From Pontibacter sp. SGAir0037 (GTDB lineage Bacteria > Bacteroidota > Bacteroidia > Cytophagales > Hymenobacteraceae), in assembly GCF_005491705.1 (NCBI RefSeq), contig NZ_CP028093.1:62001-126000 (forward strand): a DNA stretch of 64,000 nucleotides, written 5' to 3'. How positions within the stretch are numbered: position 1 is the first letter of the stretch; every line of letters starts with the position of its first letter. Position numbers and translations under genes: made by a program. This document shows, piece by piece, positions 18,229 through 26,357 of this stretch. Under the pieces are notes generated by a model. It was not told the origin of the DNA, ran no database searches, and worked only from the letters and a program-made list of their open reading frames with translations.

Positions 18229-18564
18229 TGTCCTATAACTAACGAATACTGGTGGTTTATTTTAAGATAAAACATCTAATGATAGATGCCTACAAATATA
18301 TACGTAACATATACAATTTGATACTAAAAGTATTTGATAAGTTTATCGTCTATTCTTCTTTTACCTGTTCCTCAAGAGCAATCAAGACAACAGCAGTAGG
18401 AGGGAGGAAGATTAGATGCTCTTGCAAGCCACAAGTGCTCTCAAAAAGCAACTGCAGTGTTCGTCAAGCCTTTGATAAGATTGGAGAAATGGGTAGCAGA
18501 AAAACAAGCATATTTAGATAAAGTAGAGGTACAAATTCTCATAAGCGAGGTTATGTTTAATAGA
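18229..18564. other. Non-coding stretch upstream of the HTH gene
   Basis: AT-rich promoter side for the HTH gene, then about 200 bp in which no gene, repeat or RNA was recognised. Confidence 0.4.
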
Positions 18565-18783
18565 CAGGTAACCTGCAGCAGTCAGCCAAGGCTGAACAGG
18601 TGAAGCACATCGAGCTACGCAAGGAAGATCTTATGAGCAGCTTAACAACCTCATCTCGGTGCACCAGAGGGCAGCGGCGGCCACCATGGCTAGCACCGAA
18701 AGGCTGCTGCAAGAGCAGACCAAACGGGAGCAGGCAGCCTTCGAGCGGCTAGGCAAGCTGATCGACGCAAATCAGAAATCCTC
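18565..18783 (+). pseudogene. Frameshifted 3' remnant of a coiled-coil protein
   Basis: Frame one reads NLQQSAKAEQVKHIELRKED and, after a one-base shift near 18632, a second frame continues YEQLNNLISVHQRAAAATMA to STERLLQEQTKREQAAFERL and GKLIDANQ. Together they make a continuous heptad-type coiled coil of about 70 residues. No start is present upstream, so this is the tail of a lost gene, still followed by an intact terminator. The parent family is unknown; mobilisation proteins often end in such helices. Confidence 0.55.
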
Positions 18784-18812
18784 CTGGTCAGCGAGCCAGG
18801 AGGCACTTTTTT
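18780..18812 (+). terminator. Rho-independent terminator
   Basis: CCTCCTGG (18780-18787), an 8-base loop, CCAGGAGG (18796-18803), then CA and a run of T. It ends the coiled-coil remnant. Confidence 0.85.
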
Positions 18813-18912
18813 ATTCTTTCAGCTCTCTATCAGAAATTTAGTGTTTTACTTTATTTACAGATTGAATCTGCTTGGCAGCTTCTTCAAAAGCTAAATTCGT
18901 TAAGAAAATAAA

Positions 18913-20124
18913 TCATTCTTTTACCAACTCTTCTACAATAGCCTGATGGTCTGCTTTCCATTGTTCGAACAAGGGGCCTGTGCTTGGCCCGTTAAAACCT
19001 GAATGTACTTTGCGTAGTAGGCCGTTTTTATCAATGTATAAGGTAGTTGGAAAGTATATGGGGCCATCAATGGTTGGAAAGACTTTGCTGGCATCTTTTT
19101 CATGCCCGGCAATGAGAAAGGTATAATCGGCATTAAGCCTGTTTTTAGACTTTTCTACCCTGGCTTTAGCGTATTGAAAATCATCTTTTTTCTCAAATGC
19201 CAGTGCTACAATTTCTATACGTTCTTTGTTATCATTATACCATTGGCCTAGATACTTGGTTTCGTCCATACAACTTGGACACCAGGAACCGAAAATTTGC
19301 ACAATAAGAGGCTTGCCCATAAACTGCGGATCGGATAAAGAAACTATATTGCCTTGTAGGTCTGGAAAGCTAAAGTTAATGGTTTGAGTAGATACTTTTC
19401 TATCTTTACTGGCCAGCCGGAAATTTTCATTCGGTTTTGCAGTAAAAGAATAGTTGCCCGTAAGACCATTTAAGTATTTACCTATGAGCTCACCTGAATC
19501 ATTTAGATGCCCAATAAAAAGTTTAGCCTCTTCACCATTAAAGGTGCTTAAATAAAAGGTGCTATCACTTACATTGCCTTCCAGGTACCTGAAATCTCCT
19601 GAGGCCAATGCAAAACTTCCGGAAATATGGTTACCCTCCTGGCGGAAATTGCCTACCGCTGGCCTTGGTTCACCAGAGCCAAGGCTAAAATATGTTTCCC
19701 ATTTCCCTGTAAAATTATAAGCAGGATTGCCCTCAAGCTTAAACCTTTGCTGTCCGTTGATCAGAGCAGCTTTAAAGGGAGCCCTGTAATTCTTTACATA
19801 ATGCTTTACCCACTCACCCGTAAGGATAGTATCAGTATATTTTGCACGCAAGCTTGCATCAAACACGTTTATATCCATAATAATGGAATCTTCTTTTATC
19901 AATACATCTGTTTCCAGTCGTTCATCACTGTTAAGTATGTAGGCCTTTAAATTGGCTCCTTCTCCCTCAAACTGAATAAAGAAAGGTACTTCATTTCCCT
20001 GTAGTTGAATGGCCGCCCGGTACTTTCCCTGGGGGTAACTTTCTGTTGAGGTAGTTGTAGAAGTGCTCTGGCAACTAGCTAGTAAAAGTATAAAAGATGA
20101 GTACGTTAAAAGTTTTTGCCACAT
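18913..20124 (-). CDS. TlpA-like thioredoxin-fold lipoprotein
   Basis: 403-residue lipoprotein (signal peptide to LLLASC, Cys18) that should reduce disulfides in the periplasm or at the membrane surface. Residues 35-245 are a beta-rich, lipocalin-like region. Residues 250-400 are a TlpA/AhpC-type thioredoxin domain with the active-site motif SWCPSCMDE and PTTLYIDKNG as the cis-Pro segment. It is alone on the minus strand, with debris on both sides. A role in supplying electrons to copper or cytochrome proteins is possible but not shown. Confidence 0.88.
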   Translation of the reverse strand: MWQKLLTYSSFILLLASCQSTSTTTSTESYPQGKYRAAIQLQGNEVPFFIQFEGEGANLKAYILNSDERLETDVLIKEDSIIMDINVFDASLRAKYTDTILTGEWVKHYVKNYRAPFKAALINGQQRFKLEGNPAYNFTGKWETYFSLGSGEPRPAVGNFRQEGNHISGSFALASGDFRYLEGNVSDSTFYLSTFNGEEAKLFIGHLNDSGELIGKYLNGLTGNYSFTAKPNENFRLASKDRKVSTQTINFSFPDLQGNIVSLSDPQFMGKPLIVQIFGSWCPSCMDETKYLGQWYNDNKERIEIVALAFEKKDDFQYAKARVEKSKNRLNADYTFLIAGHEKDASKVFPTIDGPIYFPTTLYIDKNGLLRKVHSGFNGPSTGPLFEQWKADHQAIVEELVKE

Positions 20125-20169
20125 GAGCGAGTAAGTTATTCTATAACAAATATATTGAATTATAATTTA

Positions 20170-20305
20170 GAGCATGTTTAAATTTTGCGGAGGGGATAAA
20201 AAAAACGAGTCAGCGCGTAAGCAATAAGTGACCAAACTGTATAGCTTATGCAATCTCAATATCAGAGACTCACTGACTCGCAATGGGAGGTGGTTAAAGA
20301 ATCTG
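20170..20305 (+). mobile_element. 5' end fragment of an IS5-type insertion sequence
   Basis: The fragment begins with GAGCATGTTTAAATTT, like the terminal repeats of IS5-type elements in this phylum. From ATG at 20248 it encodes MQSQYQRLTDSQWEVVKE, the typical N-terminus of such transposases (LTDSQWE...). The reading frame is lost after about 19 codons where the traL remnant begins. Confidence 0.65.
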
Positions 20306-20308
20306 AAA

Positions 20309-20546
20309 TCAATCCTTTTCATCTATAATGTTTTTTAGGTCGGATTCAATTTCCCTAAGGAGCAAACTGTCATTCGGCATTATGCTATCGGGATTAATAT
20401 GGTTCAGCTTACCTTTCAATTGGTAAAGGTCTAGGAGTTCAGAGGTGGTGGATTTATTTCTCACTTGCACTTGCTGGTTACCGCTGTCCAATTCAGAGAA
20501 TATCCTATCTATGGATGTACCATAGCCCTTTCTGTTAAAGAGCCTG
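20309..20546 (-). pseudogene. 3' fragment of a second traL-like gene
   Basis: The minus strand encodes RLFNRKGYGTSIDRIFSELD continuing to STTSELLDLYQLKGKLNHIN, PDSIMPNDSLLLREIESDL and KNIIDEKD before a stop. This aligns without gaps to the C-terminal half of the intact TraL at 6578-6964 (YAVSVGKLYRQLD...STADMLELIKLYNTARQLDPDSL...). The N-terminal half with the membrane span is missing; the break is at the IS3 junction near 20546. It is the relic of another conjugation operon. Confidence 0.75.
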
Positions 20547-20862
20547 CCTATAAGCTATCCCTTGATCCGCCAGAGCATGAGCCGCAGGGGCAACTGCTGG
20601 GACAACGCTGTGGCCGAGAGCTTCTTCAAAAGCCTGAAAACAGAGTGCGTGTACGGCGCCAGGTTTGCAAACCAGCGAGCGGCTGCCATAGAAATCTTCG
20701 AATACATCGAAGTCTTCTACAACAGGGAAAGAATCCACTCGAGCCTGGGATACCGCACGCCAAAACAAATGGAAGAAAAATTAAACATGAATCCTATTGC
20801 AGCTTAATCTTTTGTCCGGTTTTTTGTTGCAAGTCCATTCGAAGGGCACCACCCCTCTACAT
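20547..20862 (+). mobile_element. 3' fragment of an IS3-family element (orfB end)
   Basis: From about 20556 to 20807 the frame encodes the C-terminus of an IS3-type transposase: SMSRRGNCWDNAVAESFFKS, then IEVFYNRERIHSSLGYRTPK. The last catalytic Glu of the DDE triad (AVAESFF) is present, the rest is lost. The right end of the element, with TTTTGTCCGGTTTTTTG, lies at about 20810-20862. The left part of the IS has been deleted together with the traL 5' half. Confidence 0.85.
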
Positions 20863-21055
20863 CCCCCCCAAATGAAAGATTTGCATCTTTTCTCTTTTTG
20901 ATCATAGTAATATCTAGTAATTGCGGCTCTACAAGGACCTGGATTAGGTGCTAACGTGCATCTTTCGAGCATAATTTGGTCCTTCTTACAGCTTGATTGG
21001 ACAAGAACAAAAAAACAAAACTAAAGTAGAGCAATCACTTAAAGTTCTTTTTCAT
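20862..21055 (-). pseudogene. Relic of a secreted Kunitz/BPTI-domain lipoprotein
   Basis: The minus strand encodes SSCKKDQIMLERC followed by TLAPNPGPCRAAITRYYYDQ and KEKRCKSFIWGGCRG. The spacing of Cys, GPC, the YYYD strand and F-x-WGGC is the Kunitz (BPTI) inhibitor fold. The domain stops after GGCRG, where the IS3 end begins, so the last helix and its two Cys are gone. Upstream, MKKNFK is followed by a stop and the hydrophobic leader is in another frame, joined by a slip at a T7 run. The gene is therefore broken at both ends. Confidence 0.75.
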
Positions 21056-21387
21056 ATCATCATGACCCATTTATCTTGAGGATGGTTGCAGAATAGGTTT
21101 CTAATATCTTTTACTTGCTGCCAACAATTCCTCCTCCCGCTATAGTGCCAAAACCTTACCCCCTCCAGTTGGCGGGAAACGGGGTTTCGCCTATAACTCG
21201 TGTTATGTTAAAAAAGATAAGATTTAAGAATTATTAAATGTAGCAGCTATAGAATGAGTAATTAGCTGAACTCATCCTTGCAATTAACCGAAATCTACTA
21301 CAGCAAAAGGAATCCCGCCGAAGGCGGGTCGCCATGGCTGAATTTCGACTTCCAAATTTCAGAAGCCACCCCCTCAGTATTAAAAAT
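21056..21387. other. Non-coding stretch downstream of ardC
   Basis: No gene. A GC hairpin (CCCGCCGAAGGCGGG, about 21315-21329) stands out and resembles a second one at about 22549-22568 downstream of radC (CCCGC...GCGGG), each followed by a similar CGC-ACGG-TG-like tail. Confidence 0.4.
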
Positions 21388-21422
21388 GAAAGATCTTGTC
21401 TGGGAGCCAGACAAGATCTTTC
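21388..21422 (-). terminator. Terminator of ardC
   Basis: A perfect 16-bp stem (21388-21403 with 21407-21422) with a 3-base loop, just past the ardC stop codon. On the minus strand it is followed by ATTTTTAA. Confidence 0.85.
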
Positions 21423-21428
21423 TAAAGG

Positions 21429-22370
21429 CTATGCTGCCATAGTTGTTGCTTCTGCCCCCAGGTTACTTTCTGCCTGTAGGTTCAGGATATAGCTAGCCGC
21501 TTTAAAAGCCTTTGTGCTTGCATAGATGATCATCGTCTTATCATCTTCAAACTTCTTCGCCCATCCTTGCAGGTAAGCCACCGAGTTTTCAAAAACCTCC
21601 GCTTTGATACCTGTAAAGGCGTTGAGGAAACTTGCTCCCATCTCGGCTATCAGTTCCTCCTTAGAGTAATTTATGTCGCCAAAACGGGCCGCCTTCTCTT
21701 CATCAGCAAAACGGTTAAGCCTGGTTTGATGGCCTGTAGAGTGAATCAGTTCGTGAAACAAAGTCGCGTGATAAGCCTGAGAGGAAACAAAGCTGCTCAG
21801 CTCCGGCATCTGTACCGTATCATTAAAAGGCGCATAGTAGGCCTGGGAGCCTCCGTGCAGAACGTTCGGGCGTGGCATAGGGTATTGATCCACCACCTCC
21901 TGACAAGCCTCTATTACCTGCAGATCGGTACGTTCATGAACAGAAGGGAGGGTAAACTCGATTCCTTCCACCTGATCAATGTTAAATACTGTCCAAATAA
22001 AGGGGACAAACCTTCTCTGACACACCTCCTCTGTCTCTCCTGCATTGCCTTTAGCCTCCTCAGTATCACTGTTGGCGTAAATTTTCCAGTAGATGATCTG
22101 GGTTCCTTTCTCTCCCTTTTTTACATGCCCGCCCAGTTCTTTAGCCTGTTTGTAGGTAAGAAAATAGGGCGTCCTAAAGTTTTTTTTATCAGTCAGGTAG
22201 TTCAGAAAGAAAGCATTGAAGCCTTCATAATAGCGTCCAGATACATAGTTTTTAGGCAATCCGTACGATGTCCAAGGCTTTCTCCAGAATACCTGGCCTT
22301 GCTCTAATTGCTCGATGACCTCATTTGTTACCTGATCTGCCAGTTGAATGAATTTTTGATACGCGCTCAT
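21429..22370 (-). CDS. ardC: ArdC-family antirestriction protein
   Basis: Protects incoming single-stranded plasmid DNA. The N-terminal ssDNA-binding domain (DUF1738) covers residues 1-130 (VTNEVIEQLEQGQVFWRKPW), and the C-terminal zincin-like domain has the metal motif HELIHSTGH. The start at MSAYQKFIQ (22370) is preferred over an ATG 27 bases upstream because the promoter block shared with radC would then sit at nearly the same distance (about 30 bp) from both genes. It is followed by a strong terminator. Probably expressed early after entry into a new host. Confidence 0.92.
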   Translation of the reverse strand: MSAYQKFIQLADQVTNEVIEQLEQGQVFWRKPWTSYGLPKNYVSGRYYEGFNAFFLNYLTDKKNFRTPYFLTYKQAKELGGHVKKGEKGTQIIYWKIYANSDTEEAKGNAGETEEVCQRRFVPFIWTVFNIDQVEGIEFTLPSVHERTDLQVIEACQEVVDQYPMPRPNVLHGGSQAYYAPFNDTVQMPELSSFVSSQAYHATLFHELIHSTGHQTRLNRFADEEKAARFGDINYSKEELIAEMGASFLNAFTGIKAEVFENSVAYLQGWAKKFEDDKTMIIYASTKAFKAASYILNLQAESNLGAEATTMAA

Positions 22371-22397
22371 AACTTTTAGCTTTATAAGGTTAAACAA

Positions 22398-22460
22398 AAC
22401 TCATATTAATATATACGTTATGTATTCAATTGGTTACATTTAGTATGTATTATTTATTCA
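22398..22460 (-). promoter_or_regulatory. ardC promoter block, shared with radC
   Basis: Positions 22403-22440 match 23113-23150 upstream of radC at 32 of 38 bases by hand count, including ATATTAATATATACG and GTTACATT. The gap to the preferred ardC start is 32 bp. Confidence 0.7.
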
Positions 22461-22606
22461 CAAAATAGAGTTTTTATTTCCCCTTATGTTAGCGCTAAAT
22501 TGCTTGTGTGCTATTGTAGAACAGGCATTACTACAGAAAGAAAAAAGGAAAACCCGCCGCCAAGCGGGCCGCTACGGTTGGTTTAACAGCCGAGATTTGA
22601 AGGAGT

Positions 22607-22630
22607 GAGGGACTTTTATAAAAGTCCCTC
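22607..22630. terminator. 24-bp perfect palindrome over the radC stop codon
   Basis: GAGGGACTTTTA (22607-22618) is followed directly by its exact complement TAAAAGTCCCTC. The radC stop is inside it. No T-run follows, so it may act as an mRNA 3' stabiliser rather than a classical terminator. Confidence 0.55.
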
Positions 22631-23086
22631 GTCTGCAAAAGAATAATAGCCCTCATTAGTAAGGATGATGTGATCCAGAACAGCAATATCAAGTAAGTTA
22701 CCGCCCTCCTTCACCTTTTTAGTAAGGCTAATATCTGCACTGCTAGGCTTTAAGTTGCCCGATGGGTGATTATGGGCTAAAACGATCCCACTGGCATTGG
22801 CTTTGAGCGCAGCGACAAAGATAAGTTTCGGATCTGCCACCGTACCGGCCACGCCACCGGTAGAAACCTCAAATATTCCCAGCACTTTGTTTGCCCTGCT
22901 TAATAACATAACCTTAAATTGCTCACGGAACTGTATGCTGCCCTCATCCCACAGCTGTAGGAAGAAAGTGTAACTGTCTTTAGAACTCGTAATCTGCGGG
23001 CGCTCGGAGGCCTTCACCTGGGGATGGTAGCTGAGCTTTACCTCTGCAATCTGGCTGACGGTTGTTGAAGTCTGTTCCATACACAA
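22616..23086 (-). CDS. radC: RadC-like JAB-domain protein
   Basis: 156-residue protein of the RadC/MPN+ family, common on Bacteroidota mobile elements. The JAMM metal site is complete: AHNHPSGNLKPSSAD gives H-x-H and the distal Asp, and GIFEVSTGG precedes it. The N-terminal helix-hairpin-helix of chromosomal RadC is absent, as usual for the short plasmid form. Its function is not established; it is co-regulated with ardC judging from the shared promoter, so a role in establishment of incoming DNA is likely. Confidence 0.9.
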   Translation of the reverse strand: MCMEQTSTTVSQIAEVKLSYHPQVKASERPQITSSKDSYTFFLQLWDEGSIQFREQFKVMLLSRANKVLGIFEVSTGGVAGTVADPKLIFVAALKANASGIVLAHNHPSGNLKPSSADISLTKKVKEGGNLLDIAVLDHIILTNEGYYSFADEGLL

Positions 23087-23107
23087 GATTTAAAGGATTT
23101 GATATAA

Positions 23108-23165
23108 AAGATATATTAATATATACGATATGTATATATTAAGTTACATTATGTATACATTATTT
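23108..23165 (-). promoter_or_regulatory. radC promoter block, shared with ardC
   Basis: It contains the same ATATTAATATATACG and GTTACATT elements at the same spacing as the ardC promoter, 26 bp upstream of the start codon. Confidence 0.7.
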
Positions 23166-23392
23166 TTATTTTTTTTATCTCATCTTTGCCGGCCCTGTGT
23201 ATGGAACCTTTAGGCTTCATAGCTATTCATTAAAGCACTGGACATATTTTATCTGTTTTTGTAAAGAAGTTGTGTAATTTTCGCAGCGCAGGTCTCTTTC
23301 TCTTCCCTTTTGTTAATTCTTTATTGTTCACGAACCCCTCCGACATTTCAAATTACTATTTATAAGGAAGTATATAGAAGTATATATATTTA

Positions 23393-23701
23393 GTGGCAAT
23401 ACTTGAACGGCTGCACGGAGTAGAGCAAATGGGCTGCATTATTGGTGTGGCGATACTTGAATGACCTACTACTACTGAGGCAACACTTGAATAGCTTTGG
23501 AGAAGCGTGGCAATACTTGAACGGCTTGAGACAATACTTGAGTAAGTAAAACAGCTATTGTTGAGGGAACTAGCCAATTTGTGGCAATACTTGAACGACT
23601 TGAGACAATACTTGAATGGATTGTGACAGTACTTGAACGGCTCCAGCTACTGAGGCAATATTTGAACGGCTCTGAAAGAGTGTGGCAATACTTGAATAGC
23701 A
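23393..23701. repeat. Iteron cluster of the plasmid origin (10 copies)
   Basis: Ten direct copies of a 20-bp iteron, consensus GTGGCAATACTTGAACGGCT, start at 23393, 23447, 23477, 23507, 23528, 23581, 23602, 23623, 23652 and 23682. The core CAATACTTGA is nearly invariant. Start-to-start distances of 54, 30, 30, 21, 53, 21, 21, 29 and 30 are close to whole numbers of helical turns, so the initiator would load on one face. Two more copies lie at 24117 and 24211. This is the vegetative origin bound by the Rep protein encoded next to it. Confidence 0.93.
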
Positions 23702-23755
23702 AATATTCTCTTGGCTCAAGAAGGCATCCATAAGGTAAAAGATCGATTCGATACA

Positions 23756-23938
23756 TTAAGCCTGCCGCTTCATATGGCTTGCAGCAACGTAACCTGTCCA
23801 GATACCCTCAGGAAGAATGCCTGTGGCATGCTGGAGACATTCGCTAGGAGTTTCTATCATCATTACTCGAAGTGCCATCGTTAAGTCTGAGTACATTAGA
23901 GACAAATCGTTCCTGCGTATAATGTCGATCCCCTCCAC
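23756..23938 (-). CDS. Small ORF inside the origin region, doubtful
   Basis: A 60-residue open frame (MEGIDIIRRNDLSLMYSDLT ... GYVAASHMKRQA) lies between the iteron cluster and the outlying iterons. It has no recognised family or clear ribosome binding site. It may be chance, but its residue composition is protein-like, so it is listed with low confidence. Confidence 0.25.
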   Translation of the reverse strand: MEGIDIIRRNDLSLMYSDLTMALRVMMIETPSECLQHATGILPEGIWTGYVAASHMKRQA

Positions 23939-24116
23939 ATTGCCCGTTATAGAAGAATTGGCTGCTCAGCTTGTCATACACTATTTCGATAACGCAGCCT
24001 CTTTGGTCACCTAATCCTGTAAGCGTACCGCTTACTTATACATCTTCTCCAAGTTTGTATTTTGCAAAAGTCATATCTCATCCATATTTTAGATTGGCTC
24101 TTTATGTCTCGTATGC

Positions 24117-24230
24117 GTGGCAATACTTGAATAATAGGCTAAAACACTTGCTTAAAGTCCTTCCAAGGGCAATGTAGGGAGTTTCCATATAGCCTTTAGT
24201 TCTGCCCTGCGTGACAATACTTGAATAGCT
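24117..24230. repeat. Two outlying iterons next to the rep stop codon
   Basis: GTGGCAATACTTGAATAATA (24117-24136) and GTGACAATACTTGAATAGCT (24211-24230). The second ends 2 bp from the rep gene. They may serve looping or handcuffing control of copy number. Confidence 0.85.
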
Positions 24231-24232
24231 TT

Positions 24233-25354
24233 TTAATTATCGTCGGAGAACAGACCTCCCCGAATAAGCTTTTTCGCCATTGCCAGTGTGATATCCTTGT
24301 TGTGCACCTTAAAATATGCTTTGCAAAGCTCATTTGCTTTGTGCGTCAGGTCCGCGTCCGAATTAGTCAGCCAACGCTGAAAAGTATCTTTCTCTCCTGT
24401 GATCTGGACATGGTTCCCATATGTATGGTGGAAAAGATCCCGCATGCGCTCCAGCAGGGCAATGTAAAAGTTGTGATCCTCCTTCGCCTCCATAACCTCG
24501 TGGTATACGGAGAAGTCCAGACTAACCCAATAGAGCTCTTGGTACTTTTTAGTTGGGTCTCCTTGGACAAAAGTATAGTCGAAAGGCAGTTTTCCCTTCT
24601 CCCGAATGTAATCCAGGACCCTCTTTACACTTTTTTTCTTAAACCGAGGTTCCTCTGACTCAATATGGGCAACCGAGGCCAACAGATCTATGGGCAGCTT
24701 CGTGATGCGTTTACCTGAACTAAGCAGTTGGTGACGCGTCTTGTAAAGGAAAATGTACAGGCTCTTGCGCCCGTCGCCACCACGCCCTTTTCCTACATGC
24801 TTATAGCCGTTGGTGTCGATGGTATAGTACCTGCGGAAGAACCCTTCCATCAGCTCATCCGATATTCGGACATCGTAAATTTTGATAGTGTTGGTGTGTC
24901 TGTCGATGCTAACCTTAATATCCTTGAGAATGGCAAAGTTCTTCAGCTCTATCACCTTATCCTGATGCTTATACTCGTAGGAGCGAGAGAAGATGATGTT
25001 ATTGCTCAGCATGTGGAACAGGGCATAGTCAAAGGTTGTTTCAAACCTGTGACCGAAATATTCCGGCACTTCCGCTTTGGGGTTATTTTTGAACTTGGGG
25101 TGCACCTCACACAAGGTCTGCTTGTTACGCCCAGTCTCTTTGCAGAACTCTGAAAGCGTGAACCTCGTGAAACCGAAAAGGTCCTTTTTCATTTTCCTCG
25201 AAATGAAGACGATGAAATCTTTCACAATACCGGCATCTTCATCAAAGGATTTCTCAATGTCTCTGATGTTATCGGCTACGCTCCTGTCAATCCTACTCAG
25301 GAAGTAGGTCGGATCGCTTAAAAGGGCCTCAGAGGGTTTGTTCTCGTGTTGCAT
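24233..25354 (-). CDS. Replication initiation protein (Rep_3/RepB-like)
   Basis: 373-residue initiator that binds the iterons and opens the origin. Two winged-helix domains are expected: the first around residues 40-215 (FTRFTLSEFCKETGRNKQTL), the second around 220-350 (SSGKRITKLPIDLLASVAHI). The gene points away from its own promoter toward the iterons, so the origin lies at its 3' end, unlike the more usual layout with iterons upstream of rep. Assignment rests on context and on fold-like features; the family name within the Rep superfamily is inferred. Confidence 0.85.
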   Translation of the reverse strand: MQHENKPSEALLSDPTYFLSRIDRSVADNIRDIEKSFDEDAGIVKDFIVFISRKMKKDLFGFTRFTLSEFCKETGRNKQTLCEVHPKFKNNPKAEVPEYFGHRFETTFDYALFHMLSNNIIFSRSYEYKHQDKVIELKNFAILKDIKVSIDRHTNTIKIYDVRISDELMEGFFRRYYTIDTNGYKHVGKGRGGDGRKSLYIFLYKTRHQLLSSGKRITKLPIDLLASVAHIESEEPRFKKKSVKRVLDYIREKGKLPFDYTFVQGDPTKKYQELYWVSLDFSVYHEVMEAKEDHNFYIALLERMRDLFHHTYGNHVQITGEKDTFQRWLTNSDADLTHKANELCKAYFKVHNKDITLAMAKKLIRGGLFSDDN

Positions 25355-25500
25355 AAGTTACTAAAAAACAGGTACGGATTGGCAACTCAGCCACTGGTAC
25401 AGTCCTTCCTCCTCCTTATAAGGGACGGGTTGGTAAAAATCTTTGGGTAAGTTAAATTTTTTCAAAGTTAACAATGTACAAAATATAAATCTTTACAGAA

Positions 25501-25737
25501 CTAACCTTTCTCGATTCGGATGCTGTACCCGACTTTCTGCAGCGTTTCCTGGGCTTTGATAAGCCTTGCCAAAAAGGTTTGCCTATAGCTCCCCTTCCCA
25601 CGGCCAACGCCTTCATCCAGCTCGGCCAACTTCTCCCAGGTTAGGTTTGTCTCCTTAAACATAGCCTTCACCTCTGCAGTGATGTGGGTCTTAGGATCAC
25701 ACGCTGCACATGTCTCGCCTTGGTTGTTCTCACTCAT
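25501..25737 (-). CDS. Small protein in the Fic toxin-antitoxin operon
   Basis: 78 residues, hydrophilic and helical, with a CAAC motif near the N-terminus (ETCAACDPKTHI) and a helical C-terminus (YRQTFLARLIKAQETLQKVG). Its ATG overlaps the fic stop by 4 bases (ATGA), so it is made together with the toxin. It has no recognised family. It could be a third component that adjusts Fic activity or an unrelated passenger. Confidence 0.65.
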   Translation of the reverse strand: MSENNQGETCAACDPKTHITAEVKAMFKETNLTWEKLAELDEGVGRGKGSYRQTFLARLIKAQETLQKVGYSIRIEKG

Positions 25738-26357
25738 AGTTTGAACCTGATAGATTGCTTAATTGATAACTCAACAGGCTCAAGGGCCTCCTTAAACAGT
25801 GGGTAAAAAGGGGAGGGACCTTTGTTTCCTACAGCAAAAGATGCCTGCTCTGCCTGTTGGTACTGCTGTTCCGAAACCTTGCGCCAGTCTATTTCATACC
25901 CCGCCTGTCGGGACAAAAGGGAAAAGAAAACCTTTAGTGTTCTGGTGTTCCCCTCGCGGAAGGGGTGAATGGCATTCAGTTCCTCAAAAAAATAAGATCC
26001 CTTCAATAGGAACTGCTCCCTGTCCAGTCCCTTTAAATACCCCGCTGCCTTCAGCTCCTGGAGTAAGTGGTTGGCATAGGGCTCAATCATACGTGGCGCG
26101 GCATGTACAGCATTGCCTTTGGAGATCATCACACTCCGTAGCTCCCCTGCCCAGGGATAGACGGTGCCAAAGGTTTCCTTGTGGATCAGCTGCCAAAGCG
26201 CTAAATTAAACTTTAGTTGGCTGACTAATTTACCAGGCAAAGCCAATACGTTATGCCTCCAATGAGTAAGCTCTAATTTGCTTAACTTAGCTGCGTCCCT
26301 AATGTTAAAATGATTGATCAGCACACTGGTGCCGGGATAGCAGTACCTGTCGTTCAT
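25734..26357 (-). CDS. fic: Fic/DOC-family toxin
   Basis: Enzyme that transfers AMP (or another phosphate-containing group) to target proteins. The catalytic loop HPFREGNTR is at residues 131-139, with the flap/anchor region AGELRSVMISKGN near 70-82. All core residues of the active motif are present, so the protein should be active. It has no N-terminal inhibitory helix of its own, in line with control by a separate antitoxin (class I). Its start overlaps the antitoxin stop by one base. Confidence 0.93.
   Translation of the reverse strand: MNDRYCYPGTSVLINHFNIRDAAKLSKLELTHWRHNVLALPGKLVSQLKFNLALWQLIHKETFGTVYPWAGELRSVMISKGNAVHAAPRMIEPYANHLLQELKAAGYLKGLDREQFLLKGSYFFEELNAIHPFREGNTRTLKVFFSLLSRQAGYEIDWRKVSEQQYQQAEQASFAVGNKGPSPFYPLFKEALEPVELSIKQSIRFKL

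Noticed and set aside
18252..18521. 89-codon plus-strand frame
   Set aside because: Unstructured translation in an AT-rich promoter zone without similarity or coding signs.
23393..23701. Direct repeats that could suggest a CRISPR array
   Set aside because: Spacing is irregular (1 to 34 bp between copies) and the repeat is next to a rep gene; these are iterons.
23356..23756. Minus-strand frames rich in SSIAT and RSSIAT
   Set aside because: Translations of the iterons themselves; no gene expected in the origin.
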